44,091 nucleotides of DNA from Bacteroides sp. 214 (GCF_010501015.1 NZ_QVML01000020.1:1-44091); one strand, 5' to 3'. Positions 20,201 through 26,813 are shown, numbered from the stretch's first letter. A program made the numbers and translations. The notes: a model not told the origin generated them from the letters alone.

Positions 20201-20829
20201 TTGCTCCATGGGAATTTTATAACAGCCTTACCACCATCCGTCGAGAATGAATAGCTGCTAAGTGTAACATCTTTTATATCAAAAGGGGTAAGTGTTTTTG
20301 TTACATCAAATCCCCCCGGGTCAGGAGCACCATTTTTCGCCCATTTCCCATTAATTCTAACCGTCTGAACTTTATTTAACTCCGTGTTCGGAATAGTCCA
20401 TGTCCATGTCATAAAATTACTACCGCTTCTATCTCCTGAATCCTTGGTTCTAGACATAGAGCTCCAACCCGAAAAGCCACTCTTGGCTGTTAGTGTGGGG
20501 TTTTTACCATCTCCATCTACATTTACAACTCCAGATACAGTATATCCGCTTAGCCCCTCATTTATATGAATATCCATCCATCCCGAGTCTTGAACACCCA
20601 AGTCTCCACTACCGCTTACATTTTCAAAAAAGGCAAACTTCAGTGTAAAAGTTCTGGATGAAGGATTAAATGACAAGACAAAGTCACTGTCGTTATTCCA
20701 ATTAGCATACGTATTTCCTGTACCCATTAAGAATAGGAATAGAAATAAAATCAAGCGAGTAAATCGCTTCCTACCGGATAAGACTCTTTTGTCTCTCCAG
20801 TTGCTCTTTTCCAAGTAGTTGTTGTCCAT
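11242..20829 (-). CDS. Giant LamG-domain surface protein, T9SS cargo
   Basis: About 3195 residues from ATG at 20829. I chose this start because the longer frame would begin at a TTG inside a promoter, while this ATG lies ~25 bp after a good -7 element. The N-terminus has a long, positively charged signal region (FTRLILFLFLFLMGTGNTYA). LamG/concanavalin-like domains lie near 627-810, 2095-2260 and 2298-2475 (FNGTDAYLQL, FDGKSDYLETE and FDGQSYVKLS starts; IDEMRAW and IDEFRIWE ends). Carboxypeptidase-regulatory-like modules lie near 605 and 915, an Ig-like SbsA-type stretch near 2070, and two copies of the AAFVDGKCVG-type domain near 2726-2803 and 3019-3105. The last ~85 residues (VKIYPSPFETELSI ... 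GTYLVQVTVNG) are a classic T9SS type A sorting domain. It is predicted to be exported and surface-attached; LamG domains suggest glycan or protein binding. No catalytic domain was recognised. Confidence 0.92.
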   Translation of the reverse strand: MDNNYLEKSNWRDKRVLSGRKRFTRLILFLFLFLMGTGNTYANWNNDSDFVLSFNPSSRTFTLKFAFFENVSGSGDLGVQDSGWMDIHINEGLSGYTVSGVVNVDGDGKNPTLTAKSGFSGWSSMSRTKDSGDRSGSNFMTWTWTIPNTELNKVQTVRINGKWAKNGAPDPGGFDVTKTLTPFDIKDVTLSSYSFSTDGGKAVIKFPWSKSYESGNNLDDGLGTIVLYDNINKTELLSVSANSGDAGTFVLDIANVNFDVENTYSIYRKYSGIFRKGTGNIKVPIYQWPTALNLSYTIDGYVNYSWDISALPDDKDYITGDQFELERADNKNFDNSVTMSLSHSSQTIAYSGKDDIRNNNAQGKLYYRLRRTNTSSQWGWIYNVTDSVAVKSKLMTFVPDTVTVEEKNGFPTAVIKWTYENGIWPDNSYLKIRRRNITTGQISDLVELNEEDAKAGVFYDESLIACNEMNYLIQFLPGSSKYTRPAETQIPGYALTAEIGSVSNLIVSKGYYSDRVSLQWSAVGGFDNFRIRRVEYNKQGADTIQVATVVASSGDFVIADDNKGAAGVYYTYIVDGMVTCNKKNMFSNAVHDIGFRTPTGSIYGRIKYENGQAVPYADVFLESDVPETGKSIRFNGTDAYLQLNKNLALAGGDFTLQAWVAPTDNQPANQTIMSKEGEYELGFNAEGKFSFTTGGATVVTDYVKPTGLNYTHISAVKAGGELLLYVNGEHKASVAGAAAATSTSTTYIGKNEGGNFFNGLIDEMRAWEIALTAEEIERDYGRLLYGGETGIVGYWRFNDGIAGEFYDISFRVNDHNANHGTIVNAMYNDVIPSKDQLTLKGVTDDKGNYSITGIPYYGQGTMYRVIPYLGAASSPHQFDPVQQQRLIAEGALSHTCDFTDKSSFQVTGYVYYNNSTVPVPDVMFTIDGVTAVKSNGSASMTDSDGKFDISVPVGKHEVKAVKHNHVFVNEGKITNIDGSDRNYQQRLENIHLYDSTTIKFIGRMGGGAIQAAYPLGMSLSKNNLGEELKISMQLTSGNKNKLTVNPTDSVLIIDHPVPVWEDDKSKVHQTKLVYNTTENSLDIYPDPQTGEFMVNIFPESYSISAAFASGHGNLMARSVSVDLQNVFVPQSSKHAFTDSIQHATGEVEYLHYEDSVSYNYKYNFIKRVTPSLELVQIVNNKEQSFYGDSISTANAMDGTSIKVPVYDCDKKEYIFGAPFFQGGLKYSFIMKAFEAFTFYNKEGGEVGKPDRVPVTDGVLSFNNGFSLTEAVDEVEVDSVGIAYYDFVAGSPEISTPDALKRLAISLKMDSQVVLWNDGKSLEAVVTGGKESGTKFVTRGPDQLKLILRDPHGSNSYSYIEEGFTTTTESFYVFSIENEGSEYLKAHNGGKIVTFAGVGAGMIKEVEVPNEQEAGIIHKESVSVKTGTVEEQTFTTRFQTSDDPLYVGADGDVYIGNSTNISYGEATCIYLIEAKQFSPEEHTELKRVGDYVLVRAEGLNIGMDYSTMFAYPQAFIENTLIPELQRMRNTFILPYTVGEAGAKARANSTGKQVYWSQVQLEDEEYDIKFGADNRDRDIFGDAASEKYEDGPSYKIIVPDGELMDVDTVLTYNQQVETWIGHMRKNEEAKVRAKHKKNYSFHAGAPIEYSEEFSHKRATSEEFNIGLGLKAMSSWGMKSDGQGLSFVLEETGYINNGGSFEQSNEQKKSIGFVFADEGSTDYLSVDVCTDVSSDFADDDTRIEGSSNFIFKLKGGATSCPYEDGYITKYYEPGKHVIDQATAQVEVPVLDVENANVTNVPSSRRAVYKLYLSNGSEINTDCSFDLNVVDASNPNGASFYIDGTPLGNGRTFTIPAKEVLIKTLEVGKGTELDYPDLQLVLHSQCQYNTLDFKDNIGDTITIAAHFVPSCSDVHISQPSDKWTLYDSTKFRLDGKADGDFCMPMLIDGYDTNYANFKCIRIMYKPSAASDNDWESVIEFYADEALREKAEGATEMIKKGGSFTYNLNMQKLPDQKYDICAVSVCLQGTTEIETFSNIVSGVKDTYRPRLFGSAQPANGILDIDSEVRLNFNESIAEGLLSDNCFEVTGTRNGQILSRAASVHFDGKSDYLETEIVRNLTSKNFTAEMALMFDKLGESVVFSHGNINNSFELGFTADKRIAVKIGSDIVYSDETIDLPLQEWVHLAAVYSAGNNPQIVVYYNMKQVINKSTDSYNGEGNYVMGRSISTENKYFCGKMSELRVWDRPLSMGTLNQNRSISLKGSEPGLIAYYPMDEGRGTVAKDKARGANALMHAQWFIDRSGFAAKFDGQSYVKLSTGSLPISDVMDYTLDFWFKAQPGQTDAAMVANGRGDGQDNSGSTNLIFIGFEDGKLVLRNNGYKSTLEEKFDDGAWHHYALTVSRNFGRASIYVDGMLKTYFDASSLGGIKSAYMHLGARAWYSETDATTEIVDMYFKGGIDEFRIWETYKNETLINMDNNVSLKGTEMALFTYYPFEEYQSWQGTKEMVFSLSDKTIRGANGAVVNDAIAKGDVSEKADVAPVKDKGAENVITVNYVVNNDALIITPAAANGWDDYEESIVSFRVKDVQDVNGNTIISPISWTAYIDRNQLQWNENEVNVSKDVYEPLEFTVDIINVGGSVERFSIENAPSWLTVYPSSGSINPKSTLHLKFTVDEALNIGSYDEIIYLMNENNVARALNLNVKVKGEKPNWKVNPADFKYNMSVYGKLRINNIFSSDKDDMIAAFVDGKCVGVANCQYQANVDMWYTFLVIYGNDKQKDGIEFRIWDDSTGRIYLAKTSSGNIPFINNSIVGSSDEPVIFSGEEMVYQNMKLNRGWNWISLNLNASTLGDLNTALANGTWTSASEVKNDVSTSSYSVNTKQWVGSLKNFNNTTMYMLNSSSEQVLSLFGTAVNAREVSINVGKNWNYISYLPTENMTIKEALSEYSAVKGDVVKSQSGFAMYSENSGWIGNLTYMEAGKGYMLYRDPSAAATSFRYPAIQGSLTRAAETAATRANADEYENLSYAENMTVVAVSHDNMESGDRIVAYVNGELRGVGSDVAEANATFITIAGEQDGVVTFGLERNGTIVARANETFNYSSDKMYGSLDKPMVLNFADLQSGVKIYPSPFETELSIVVSNPEVETVEVTIYDVQGRVVYKIEKETVYNGYYRKVWNATGLERGTYLVQVTVNGESTVHKVEKK

Positions 20830-20853
20830 GTAACAAAATTGAATTTTAATTAA

Positions 20854-20883
20854 CAAATATATAGTTCGAAAAATGTAAGCAAA
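20854..20883 (-). promoter_or_regulatory. Promoter of the LamG giant gene
   Basis: Minus-strand TATATTTG (20854-20861) matches the Bacteroidota -7 consensus TAnnTTTG. A TTTG at 20880-20883 lies 18 bp upstream, close to the usual 19-21 bp spacing for the -33 element. It sits between the GIY-YIG-like gene and the giant gene and supports translation from ATG 20829. Confidence 0.6.
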
Positions 20884-20888
20884 TAGAT

Positions 20889-21164
20889 TCAATGTACGTT
20901 GGCGTTTTCAATAACACACGTCAATGACTGATATGAAAGCGACTCTAAAAGCAGTTTATGCCCTAGAGCATCGTCTACCCTGTCGAAGTAACGATAATAA
21001 ACGAGCGTTTGCGAAGGAGCTAAGTGCTCTACTTTCCGGGAAGAGCAAATAGAATAACAGACCTGTCGCACATGAGTTATATTGTTTTGAACGATATAAA
21101 CCCAGTAGGTAAGTCCTGCTATTCTGTCCTTAGGTAATTGATTTGTACTGGCGTTGTTCTTCAT
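20889..21164 (-). CDS. Small divergent GIY-YIG-like protein
   Basis: A 91-residue protein from ATG 21164; a longer frame would need a TTG start upstream of the promoter motif. GLTYWVYIVQN fits the first strand of the GIY-YIG fold, and LVYYRYFDRVDDALGHKLLLESLS fits the later strand and helix seen in small UvrC-like GIY-YIG proteins, where EA-x-x-x-E is usual. The second catalytic motif (YIG/YVG) is replaced by THVRQV, and the usual Arg/Lys pattern is weak, so nuclease activity is doubtful. The fold assignment is an inference from pattern only. It lies 59 bp before the LamG giant gene on the same strand. Confidence 0.6.
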   Translation of the reverse strand: MKNNASTNQLPKDRIAGLTYWVYIVQNNITHVRQVCYSICSSRKVEHLAPSQTLVYYRYFDRVDDALGHKLLLESLSYQSLTCVIENANVH

Positions 21165-21169
21165 GCGAG

Positions 21170-21177
21170 CAAATGTA
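21170..21177 (-). promoter_or_regulatory. -7 element just before the GIY-YIG-like gene
   Basis: Minus-strand TACATTTG matches TAnnTTTG exactly and ends 5 bp before the ATG at 21164. If used, the transcript would be nearly leaderless. No -33 TTTG is seen; instead the phased direct repeats at 21199-21235 begin 21 bp upstream, as at an activator-dependent promoter. Confidence 0.45.
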
Positions 21178-21198
21178 TGGAAGAACAAAAAAAAGGGG

Positions 21199-21302
21199 TT
21201 GTCAATTCAGAAAAACAATTTGTCGATTCAGAAAACATCGATGAAATCGGTGTTTTTGAACTATTTTGTGCCAGAAGAAGGGATGTTTTGTACCAAAAAA
21301 AG
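21199..21302. promoter_or_regulatory. Phased direct repeats, probable activator site
   Basis: The 16-bp unit TTGTC(A/G)ATTCAGAAAA occurs at 21199-21214 and 21220-21235, 15/16 identical with a 21-bp period (two helical turns). A second pair, TTTTGTRCCA-type, occurs at 21264-21280 and 21286-21302 with a 22-bp period and 14/17 matches. Such direct repeats on one DNA face are typical of AraC-family operators. The two TPR-AraC genes lie right beside them. Confidence 0.5.
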
Positions 21303-21380
21303 AGGTCTGTTAGCAAAAGTAGGTTAGTTCGTTTTCATTCTCCTACATTGAAAAAGTAAATAGTCCATAAGTTCAGCGAT

Positions 21381-21468
21381 CGTCAGCCATAAGCGCATCA
21401 CTCTTCGTCCATAGGCGCACGAGTCGTGAGACTATGGCTGACGGAGCATGAGACTATGGCTCATAGTC
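21381..21468. repeat. Cluster of inverted repeats 3' of the regulator gene
   Basis: CGTCAGCCAT (21381-21390) is the exact complement of ATGGCTGACG (21434-21443), and GACTATG (21452-21458) pairs with CATAGTC (21462-21468). GAGACTATGGCT is also directly repeated at about 21428 and 21450. It lies within the 350-bp gap 21165-21514, which holds no gene, about 45 bp after the stop of the downstream TPR-AraC gene. It may end that transcript. Confidence 0.5.
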
Positions 21469-21514
21469 GCTCATCCATAGGCGGAGAAGAGAATAAGAAT
21501 ATAAGAAACTGTTT

Positions 21515-23260
21515 TTAGGTCTCTACCCTCTTTGTGGCAGAGAACTTACGATACTCGGACGGGCTCATGCCGTATTGCTTACTAAATCCGCGAAAGAATG
21601 GAGAGTAAGAAGCATGCCCCGACTCTACGGCAATAGCATCTAACGTTAACTCCGGACTATTCGTGAGAAGTTCTAAAGCATATTGCAAACGAAGTTTGGC
21701 AATATAAGAAGAGAATGTTTCGCCACAACCCTCTCTGATTGCATTTGCCAGATATATCTCGTTGGTGCTAAGGGCATCCGCAAGTTTCTTGCGATCTATA
21801 TCGGAATCTACAAATAGTTTCTGGGTTTGCATCAACTCTGTAAGTTCCACATATAGTTTCATTTCGCGCGTAAGTTCTTCTTTGGGGATATGAGCAAAAG
21901 TTTGATTTGCTTCTGCTTCCATACGGGTTATTTCCTGAATTTGTTTATACAATGCCAAGTTTCTCTTTTTCAGCTTACACGAATAAAGGATGTAGACAAA
22001 CAAAGCCAAAAGCAACAATAAAGTTCCTCCTATTGAGATGATAAGCAGTAAGCGATTCCGTTCTTTCTCGGCTACTATTTTATCAAACTCATAAACCGTT
22101 CGCAGTTCGTTCAGCTGTTGCAGATTATCGACTGTTGTTATTGAGTCGTTAAGGATAAGAAGTTCTTCGTATGCCACGCAGGCTTCTTGAAATCTCGACA
22201 AGTTCAGCAACGCGCGTTTCTTGAAATCAACAAGTCTGTGTATATCTTGAAAAGCCTCGGGCCATCTTCTATGAAATTGAAGACATAACTCTGCCAACTC
22301 CAATACTTTTTCATCTTCTCTTTTATTATAATAGAAGCTCAATTTTGCATCATTCAGATTTTCCTGTATCAGTTCTTGATTACCCTCCGCAAAATCCTCG
22401 GCTCTTCTTATATAATACTCGGCTTCTTCAAACCTCTTCAACTGCCCCAATGCTCTAATCATATTGAGGTCGGAATAAAACTGATTACCCGCATTAACAA
22501 ATGCCATTCCTGTTTGCTCTAAAGCCACACGTTTATCTTCAGCTAAGAGTTCATTCCAATCAGCTATATACGCTAACGCCTCTTCCGCTCTTTCTCTTGT
22601 GATGAGGTAAGAAACAAGCATTCTGTACGTAGGGTTCATATGCTCCATCCTACGATCAAGGCTTTCTATTTGCTTTGCGGTTTGGATGGTTTCTTTAAAA
22701 AAGGCTTCACTCTGCTCGTGAAGACTTTGCATACGATAGCACATACCAAAGCTATAGGAGGCGAGCGCTTGTGTCTCGAGTGAACCCATCTGTTTAGCAT
22801 CTTCATATATCTCCTTGCATCTTTGAAGCGCCTTTTCGGGCTTATTGTCAAGAAGACAAATATCTATTTCCAATCGAGCCAGATAGTTATAGCGCTCCAT
22901 AAAGCTGTTTTCTTTGAAGAAACGAAACGCCTCGGGCAACGATTTGTAGAACATTCCATATTCGCTATAGTTTGAGTAGCATACAGCACGGGCAAGGATA
23001 GCAAGCGCTTCATATTTCAGATTTCCCTGACGGCGGCTCTCCCTTTCGAGATCGTCAATAGCATTTAGTTCGTCCTGCATTACATCACCATGCACCACGA
23101 TGGAATATATAAGTTTGTAAGCATCCAGTTTTTCAATACCTTCGGAGCTTTGTGCTACTTGTCTCAAGCTATCAATTTTGTTTTGTTCTACGCTATTTAT
23201 AAAAAGGAAAGGGAATAATACACAGAGTGCAAATAGGGCGGAGCGTTTCAATGTACACAT
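21515..23260 (-). CDS. TPR-AraC hybrid membrane regulator (copy 2)
   Basis: A 581-residue regulator. A signal or anchor segment spans 1-24, then TPR-like helical repeats (about 30-390), a transmembrane helix near 398-425 (LLLIISIGGTLLLLLALFVYIL), a short linker, and a C-terminal AraC-type double helix-turn-helix domain (about 480-575; TNEIYLANAIREGC, ASYSPFFRGFSKQYGMSPSEY). The layout suggests that the TPR part lies in the periplasm and the DNA-binding part in the cytoplasm, a one-protein sensor and regulator. It is a tandem duplicate of the gene at 23450-25195, with equal length and a near-identical DNA-binding domain but a more divergent TPR part. It lies upstream, in transcription order, of the GIY-YIG/LamG operon, which it may control (inference). 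Confidence 0.88.
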   Translation of the reverse strand: MCTLKRSALFALCVLFPFLFINSVEQNKIDSLRQVAQSSEGIEKLDAYKLIYSIVVHGDVMQDELNAIDDLERESRRQGNLKYEALAILARAVCYSNYSEYGMFYKSLPEAFRFFKENSFMERYNYLARLEIDICLLDNKPEKALQRCKEIYEDAKQMGSLETQALASYSFGMCYRMQSLHEQSEAFFKETIQTAKQIESLDRRMEHMNPTYRMLVSYLITRERAEEALAYIADWNELLAEDKRVALEQTGMAFVNAGNQFYSDLNMIRALGQLKRFEEAEYYIRRAEDFAEGNQELIQENLNDAKLSFYYNKREDEKVLELAELCLQFHRRWPEAFQDIHRLVDFKKRALLNLSRFQEACVAYEELLILNDSITTVDNLQQLNELRTVYEFDKIVAEKERNRLLLIISIGGTLLLLLALFVYILYSCKLKKRNLALYKQIQEITRMEAEANQTFAHIPKEELTREMKLYVELTELMQTQKLFVDSDIDRKKLADALSTNEIYLANAIREGCGETFSSYIAKLRLQYALELLTNSPELTLDAIAVESGHASYSPFFRGFSKQYGMSPSEYRKFSATKRVET

Positions 23261-23292
23261 AAGTTGTTTAATAATTATTTATCTTTGGGCTG

Positions 23293-23336
23293 TAAATGTA
23301 TATAAAAGCCTCAATCTTTCAAAAAAAATTAAGACT
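23293..23336 (-). promoter_or_regulatory. Promoter and hairpin copied with the regulator gene
   Basis: Minus-strand TACATTTA (23293-23300) with TTTG (23320-23323) 19 bp upstream forms a promoter for the gene starting at 23260. It lies in a stem (23307-23314 with 23329-23336) that matches the guaA terminator at 25243-25272. Two G-to-A changes turn two G-C pairs into G-U pairs in the minus-strand RNA. Further palindromes lie at 23393-23406 (AAAAGTGCACTTTT) and 23420-23440. Confidence 0.55.
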
Positions 23337-23449
23337 AATCCTTTTCTTTACTTTATTTCCCCTCGATTATTTTATCTCCGTCACTTGACTAAAAAAGTGC
23401 ACTTTTATAAGAAACAGATTTCACTTTTAGTGTAAGTGAACCCCATTTT

Positions 23450-25195
23450 CTAGCGAACGGATTTCTTCATTGCGGAGAACTTACGATACTCGGACGGGTT
23501 CATGCCATATTGCTTACTAAATCCGCGGAAGAATGGAGAGTAAGAAGCGTGCCCCGACTCTACGGCAATAGCATCCAATGTTAGTTCCGGATTATTGGTG
23601 AGCAGTTCTAAGGCGTATTGCAAACGTAGCTTGGCTATGTAAGAAGAGAATGTTTCGCCACAGCCTTCTCTGATTGCGTTTGCCAGATATACCTCGTTGG
23701 TGCCAAGTGTATCTGCCAGTTTCTTGCGGTCTATATCAGAATTGATGAATAGTTTCTGGGTTTGCATCACCTCGGTAAGCTCTATGTATAGTTTCATTTC
23801 GCGTGTAAGTTCTTCTTTGGGGATGTGGGCAAAGGCTTGGTTGGCTTCTGCCTCTATGCGGGCTATCTCCTGAATTTGTTTATACAGTGCCAGGTTTCTC
23901 TTCTTCAGCTTGTGCGAATAGAAGATGTAGACGAGCAATGCCAGCAGCAGCAGCAAGGAGCCTCCTACCGAGATGATAAGCTGTAAGCACTGGCGTTCTT
24001 TCTCGGCTACGATTTTATCGAGTTCGTAAACCGTGCGCAGTTCGTTGAGTTGTTGCAGGTTGTCGACTGTTGTTATTGAGTCGGTGAGTATGGCTAGCTC
24101 TTCGTATGCCTCGCAGGCTTCCTTGTATCGGGATAGTTTCAGCAGCGCGCGTTTTTTGAAGTCTACCAGCCGGTGTATTTCCTGAAAGCCATCGGGCCAT
24201 CTTCTATAAAACTGGAGACAGAGTTCTGAGAGTTCCAGTACTTTTTCGTAGTCTTCTTTATAGTTATAGAAGCTGAGCTTTGCATCGTTCAGGTTTTCTT
24301 GTACTAAGTCTTGCTTGCCTTCCACGAAGTGTTCGGCTCTTTCGATGTATTGTTCGGCTTCTTCGTATCTTCCTAACAGTCCCAGTGTTTCTATCATCAT
24401 GAGGTCGCAATTGAATTGGTTGCCTGTGTTGGCCGATAGGTTTCCCGATTTTTCTATAATGGCGCGTTTTTCTTCGGCCAGTAGTTCGTTCCATTCTTTT
24501 AGATAGGTCAGGGATTCTTCTCCTCTTTTTCTTGAGATAAGATAGGAGACGAGCATTCTGTATGCCGGGTCTTGATAGGATACTTTCTGTTCGAGGTTTT
24601 CTATTTGCTTTGCGGTTTGGATGCTTTCCACGAAGAAGGGTTCGCTTTGTTCGTGTAGTCCTTGCATGCGGTAGCACATGCCGAAGCTGTAGGCGGCAAG
24701 GGCTTGTGTTTCGGGCGTGCCTGTTTGTTTAGCTTCTTGGTACATGTCTTGGCATCTTTGCAGTGCTTTCTGGGGTTTATTGTCGCGAAAGTAGGTGTCT
24801 ATTTCTATGCGCACAAGGCTGTTGTAGCGTTCCGTAAGGTTGTTTTCTTGGAAGAAGCGAAATGCCTCGGGCAGGGAGTTGTAGAAGAGTTGGTACTCGT
24901 TATAGTTGGAGTAGCATAGCGAGCGTGCCAGGAGGGCGAATGCTTCATACATCAGGTTTCCCTGCCGGCGGCTCTCCTTTTCGAGGTCGTCAATAGCATT
25001 TAGTTCGGCCTGCATATCGTCGCCATGCACCGCGATGGTGTATATGGAGGCGTAAACTTCCAGCTTTTTAGTGCCTTCGGAGGTTTGCGCTACTTGTCTC
25101 AGGCTATCAATTTCGTTTTGTTCTACACCATATATAAAGAAGAAAGGTAATAGCACGTAAAGTGCAAATGTCGTTAATCGCTTTAATGTACACAT
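23450..25195 (-). CDS. TPR-AraC hybrid membrane regulator (copy 1)
   Basis: A 581-residue paralogue with the same plan as its neighbour: N-terminal signal or anchor, TPR-like repeats, one transmembrane helix near 398-425 (LQLIISVGGSLLLLLALLVYIF) and a C-terminal AraC DNA-binding domain. Both helix-turn-helix recognition segments (YLANAIREGC and ASYSPFFRGFSKQYG) are identical to those of the other copy, so the two should bind similar DNA. The TPR part differs at many positions, suggesting different inputs. The 3' half has a higher G+C feel than its sister at synonymous sites. It follows guaA on the same strand and has its own promoter inside the guaA terminator region. Confidence 0.88.
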   Translation of the reverse strand: MCTLKRLTTFALYVLLPFFFIYGVEQNEIDSLRQVAQTSEGTKKLEVYASIYTIAVHGDDMQAELNAIDDLEKESRRQGNLMYEAFALLARSLCYSNYNEYQLFYNSLPEAFRFFQENNLTERYNSLVRIEIDTYFRDNKPQKALQRCQDMYQEAKQTGTPETQALAAYSFGMCYRMQGLHEQSEPFFVESIQTAKQIENLEQKVSYQDPAYRMLVSYLISRKRGEESLTYLKEWNELLAEEKRAIIEKSGNLSANTGNQFNCDLMMIETLGLLGRYEEAEQYIERAEHFVEGKQDLVQENLNDAKLSFYNYKEDYEKVLELSELCLQFYRRWPDGFQEIHRLVDFKKRALLKLSRYKEACEAYEELAILTDSITTVDNLQQLNELRTVYELDKIVAEKERQCLQLIISVGGSLLLLLALLVYIFYSHKLKKRNLALYKQIQEIARIEAEANQAFAHIPKEELTREMKLYIELTEVMQTQKLFINSDIDRKKLADTLGTNEVYLANAIREGCGETFSSYIAKLRLQYALELLTNNPELTLDAIAVESGHASYSPFFRGFSKQYGMNPSEYRKFSAMKKSVR

Positions 25196-25227
25196 AAGTT
25201 GTTTAATAATTATTTGTCTTTGGGACG

Positions 25228-25259
25228 TAAATGTATAAAAAAAGCCTCAATCTTTCAAA
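25228..25259 (-). promoter_or_regulatory. Promoter of TPR-AraC copy 1
   Basis: Minus-strand TTTG (25256-25259), a 20-bp spacer and TACATTTA (25228-25235) fit the Bacteroidota TTTG-N19-21-TAnnTTTG promoter with one mismatch. The same arrangement is kept upstream of copy 2. The -33 element lies in the loop of the guaA terminator hairpin. Confidence 0.6.
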
Positions 25260-25272
25260 AAAAATTGAGGCT
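25237..25272 (-). terminator. Intrinsic terminator of guaA
   Basis: On the minus strand, AGCCTCAA (25265-25272) pairs with TTGAGGCT (25243-25250), an 8-bp perfect stem with a 14-nt loop, followed directly by a T-tract (25237-25242). It lies 17 bp after the guaA stop. Confidence 0.8.
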
Positions 25273-25289
25273 AATGTTATTTCTTTTCT

Positions 25290-26813
25290 TTATTCCCACT
25301 CGATTGTAGCAGGTGGTTTAGAACTTATATCGTAGGTTACACGATTTACTCCTTTTACCTTATTAATTATATCATTAGATACTTTGCCGAGAAAGTCGTA
25401 AGGCAAATGTGCCCAGTCTGCTGTCATAGCATCGGTAGATGTTACCGCGCGAAGCGCTACAGCCCGCTCGTAAGTACGTTCATCACCCATTACGCCTACT
25501 GATTGCACGGGTAGCAGGATGACACCAGCTTGCCATACTTTGTCGTACAAATCCCACTCGCGCAATGCGCTGATGAATACATCGTCGGCATCTTGCAGGA
25601 TACGTACTTTCTCGGGTGTTATATCACCCAATATACGCACACCTAAGCCCGGTCCAGGGAAGGGGTGACGAGTAATTAGATGTTCGGGCATTCCCAACTC
25701 GCGTCCTACTCGGCGCACTTCGTCTTTGAAGAGCAGACGAAGCGGTTCGCACAGCTGTAGTTTCATCTTATCGGGCAGTCCACCTACGTTGTGATGGCTT
25801 TTTATAACGGTTCCGGTGATGGATAGGGACTCGATAATGTCGGGGTAGATGGTTCCTTGCGCCAGCCATTTCACCTCTTTGAGTTTGTGTGCTTCTACAT
25901 CGAACACATCAATAAATCCTTTGCCTATTACTTTACGTTTGGCTTCGGGGTCGGTCACGCCTTCGAGAGCTTTGTAGAACTGAGCGCTGGCATCTACTCC
26001 AATCACATTCAGCCCAAGACATTCGTAATCGTGCAACACGTTTTTGAACTCATTCTTACGAAGCAGACCATGATCTACAAAAACACAGGTAAGGTTCTTG
26101 CCAATGGCCCGGTTTAGCAACACCGCCACTACCGAAGAATCAACACCACCACTCAAGGCAAGCACTACTTTGTCGTTACCCAACTGCATCTTGAGTTCGG
26201 CAACGGTATTTTCGATAAACGAAGCTGGCGACCAGTCCTGCTTGCAGCCACAAACATCTACCAAAAAGTTCTTCAATATTAGGGTGCCGTCTTCCGAATG
26301 GAATACTTCAGGATGAAACTGCACTCCCCACACTTGCTCACCTTCTATTTGATAAGCAGCAACTGCTACCTTATCAGTAGAGGCAATAGCCTTAAAGTTG
26401 TTGGGAATTGTGGTAATGGTATCGCCATGGCTCATCCACACTTGCGAATTATCTTTTACACCTTTCAACAAAACATTGTCTTTACAGAAAGAGGCTAAGT
26501 GTGCGCGTCCATATTCTCGTGTTCCTGCCGGTTCTACTTTTCCGCCATTAGTGTAGGCAATGTACTGCGCACCATAACAAATTCCCAGAACAGGATATTT
26601 CTTACGTATCTCACTAAGGTCTATCTTGAACGCATTCTCATCATAAACGGAGAATGGGCTACCAGACAGAATAACGCCTTTTACTGTTTCGTCGCCAAAA
26701 GGAAACTTATTGTAAGGAACGATTTCGCAATACGTATCCAACTCGCGAACTCTACGCCCAATGAGCTGAGTGGTTTGCGAACCAAAATCAAGAATGATAA
26801 TTTTTTCTTGCAT
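25290..26813 (-). CDS. guaA: GMP synthase (glutamine-hydrolysing)
   Basis: A 507-residue protein of normal length. It converts XMP, glutamine and ATP to GMP in the cytoplasm, the last step of guanine nucleotide synthesis. The N-terminal class I amidotransferase carries Cys79 ([10 protein letters not shown]) with His167 and Glu169 (GVQFHPEV). The ATP-pyrophosphatase domain has the PP-loop SGGVDSS at 221-227, and the C-terminal dimerisation domain ends KPPATIEWE. All key residues are present. It is transcribed alone from a promoter at 26843-26850 and ends at a strong hairpin terminator, after which the TPR-AraC pair begins. Confidence 0.98.
   Translation of the reverse strand: MQEKIIILDFGSQTTQLIGRRVRELDTYCEIVPYNKFPFGDETVKGVILSGSPFSVYDENAFKIDLSEIRKKYPVLGICYGAQYIAYTNGGKVEPAGTREYGRAHLASFCKDNVLLKGVKDNSQVWMSHGDTITTIPNNFKAIASTDKVAVAAYQIEGEQVWGVQFHPEVFHSEDGTLILKNFLVDVCGCKQDWSPASFIENTVAELKMQLGNDKVVLALSGGVDSSVVAVLLNRAIGKNLTCVFVDHGLLRKNEFKNVLHDYECLGLNVIGVDASAQFYKALEGVTDPEAKRKVIGKGFIDVFDVEAHKLKEVKWLAQGTIYPDIIESLSITGTVIKSHHNVGGLPDKMKLQLCEPLRLLFKDEVRRVGRELGMPEHLITRHPFPGPGLGVRILGDITPEKVRILQDADDVFISALREWDLYDKVWQAGVILLPVQSVGVMGDERTYERAVALRAVTSTDAMTADWAHLPYDFLGKVSNDIINKVKGVNRVTYDISSKPPATIEWE

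Noticed and set aside
20829..20892. TTG start for the LamG giant gene 21 codons upstream
   Set aside because: It lies upstream of an exact -7 element, and ATG 20829 gives a sensible signal region.
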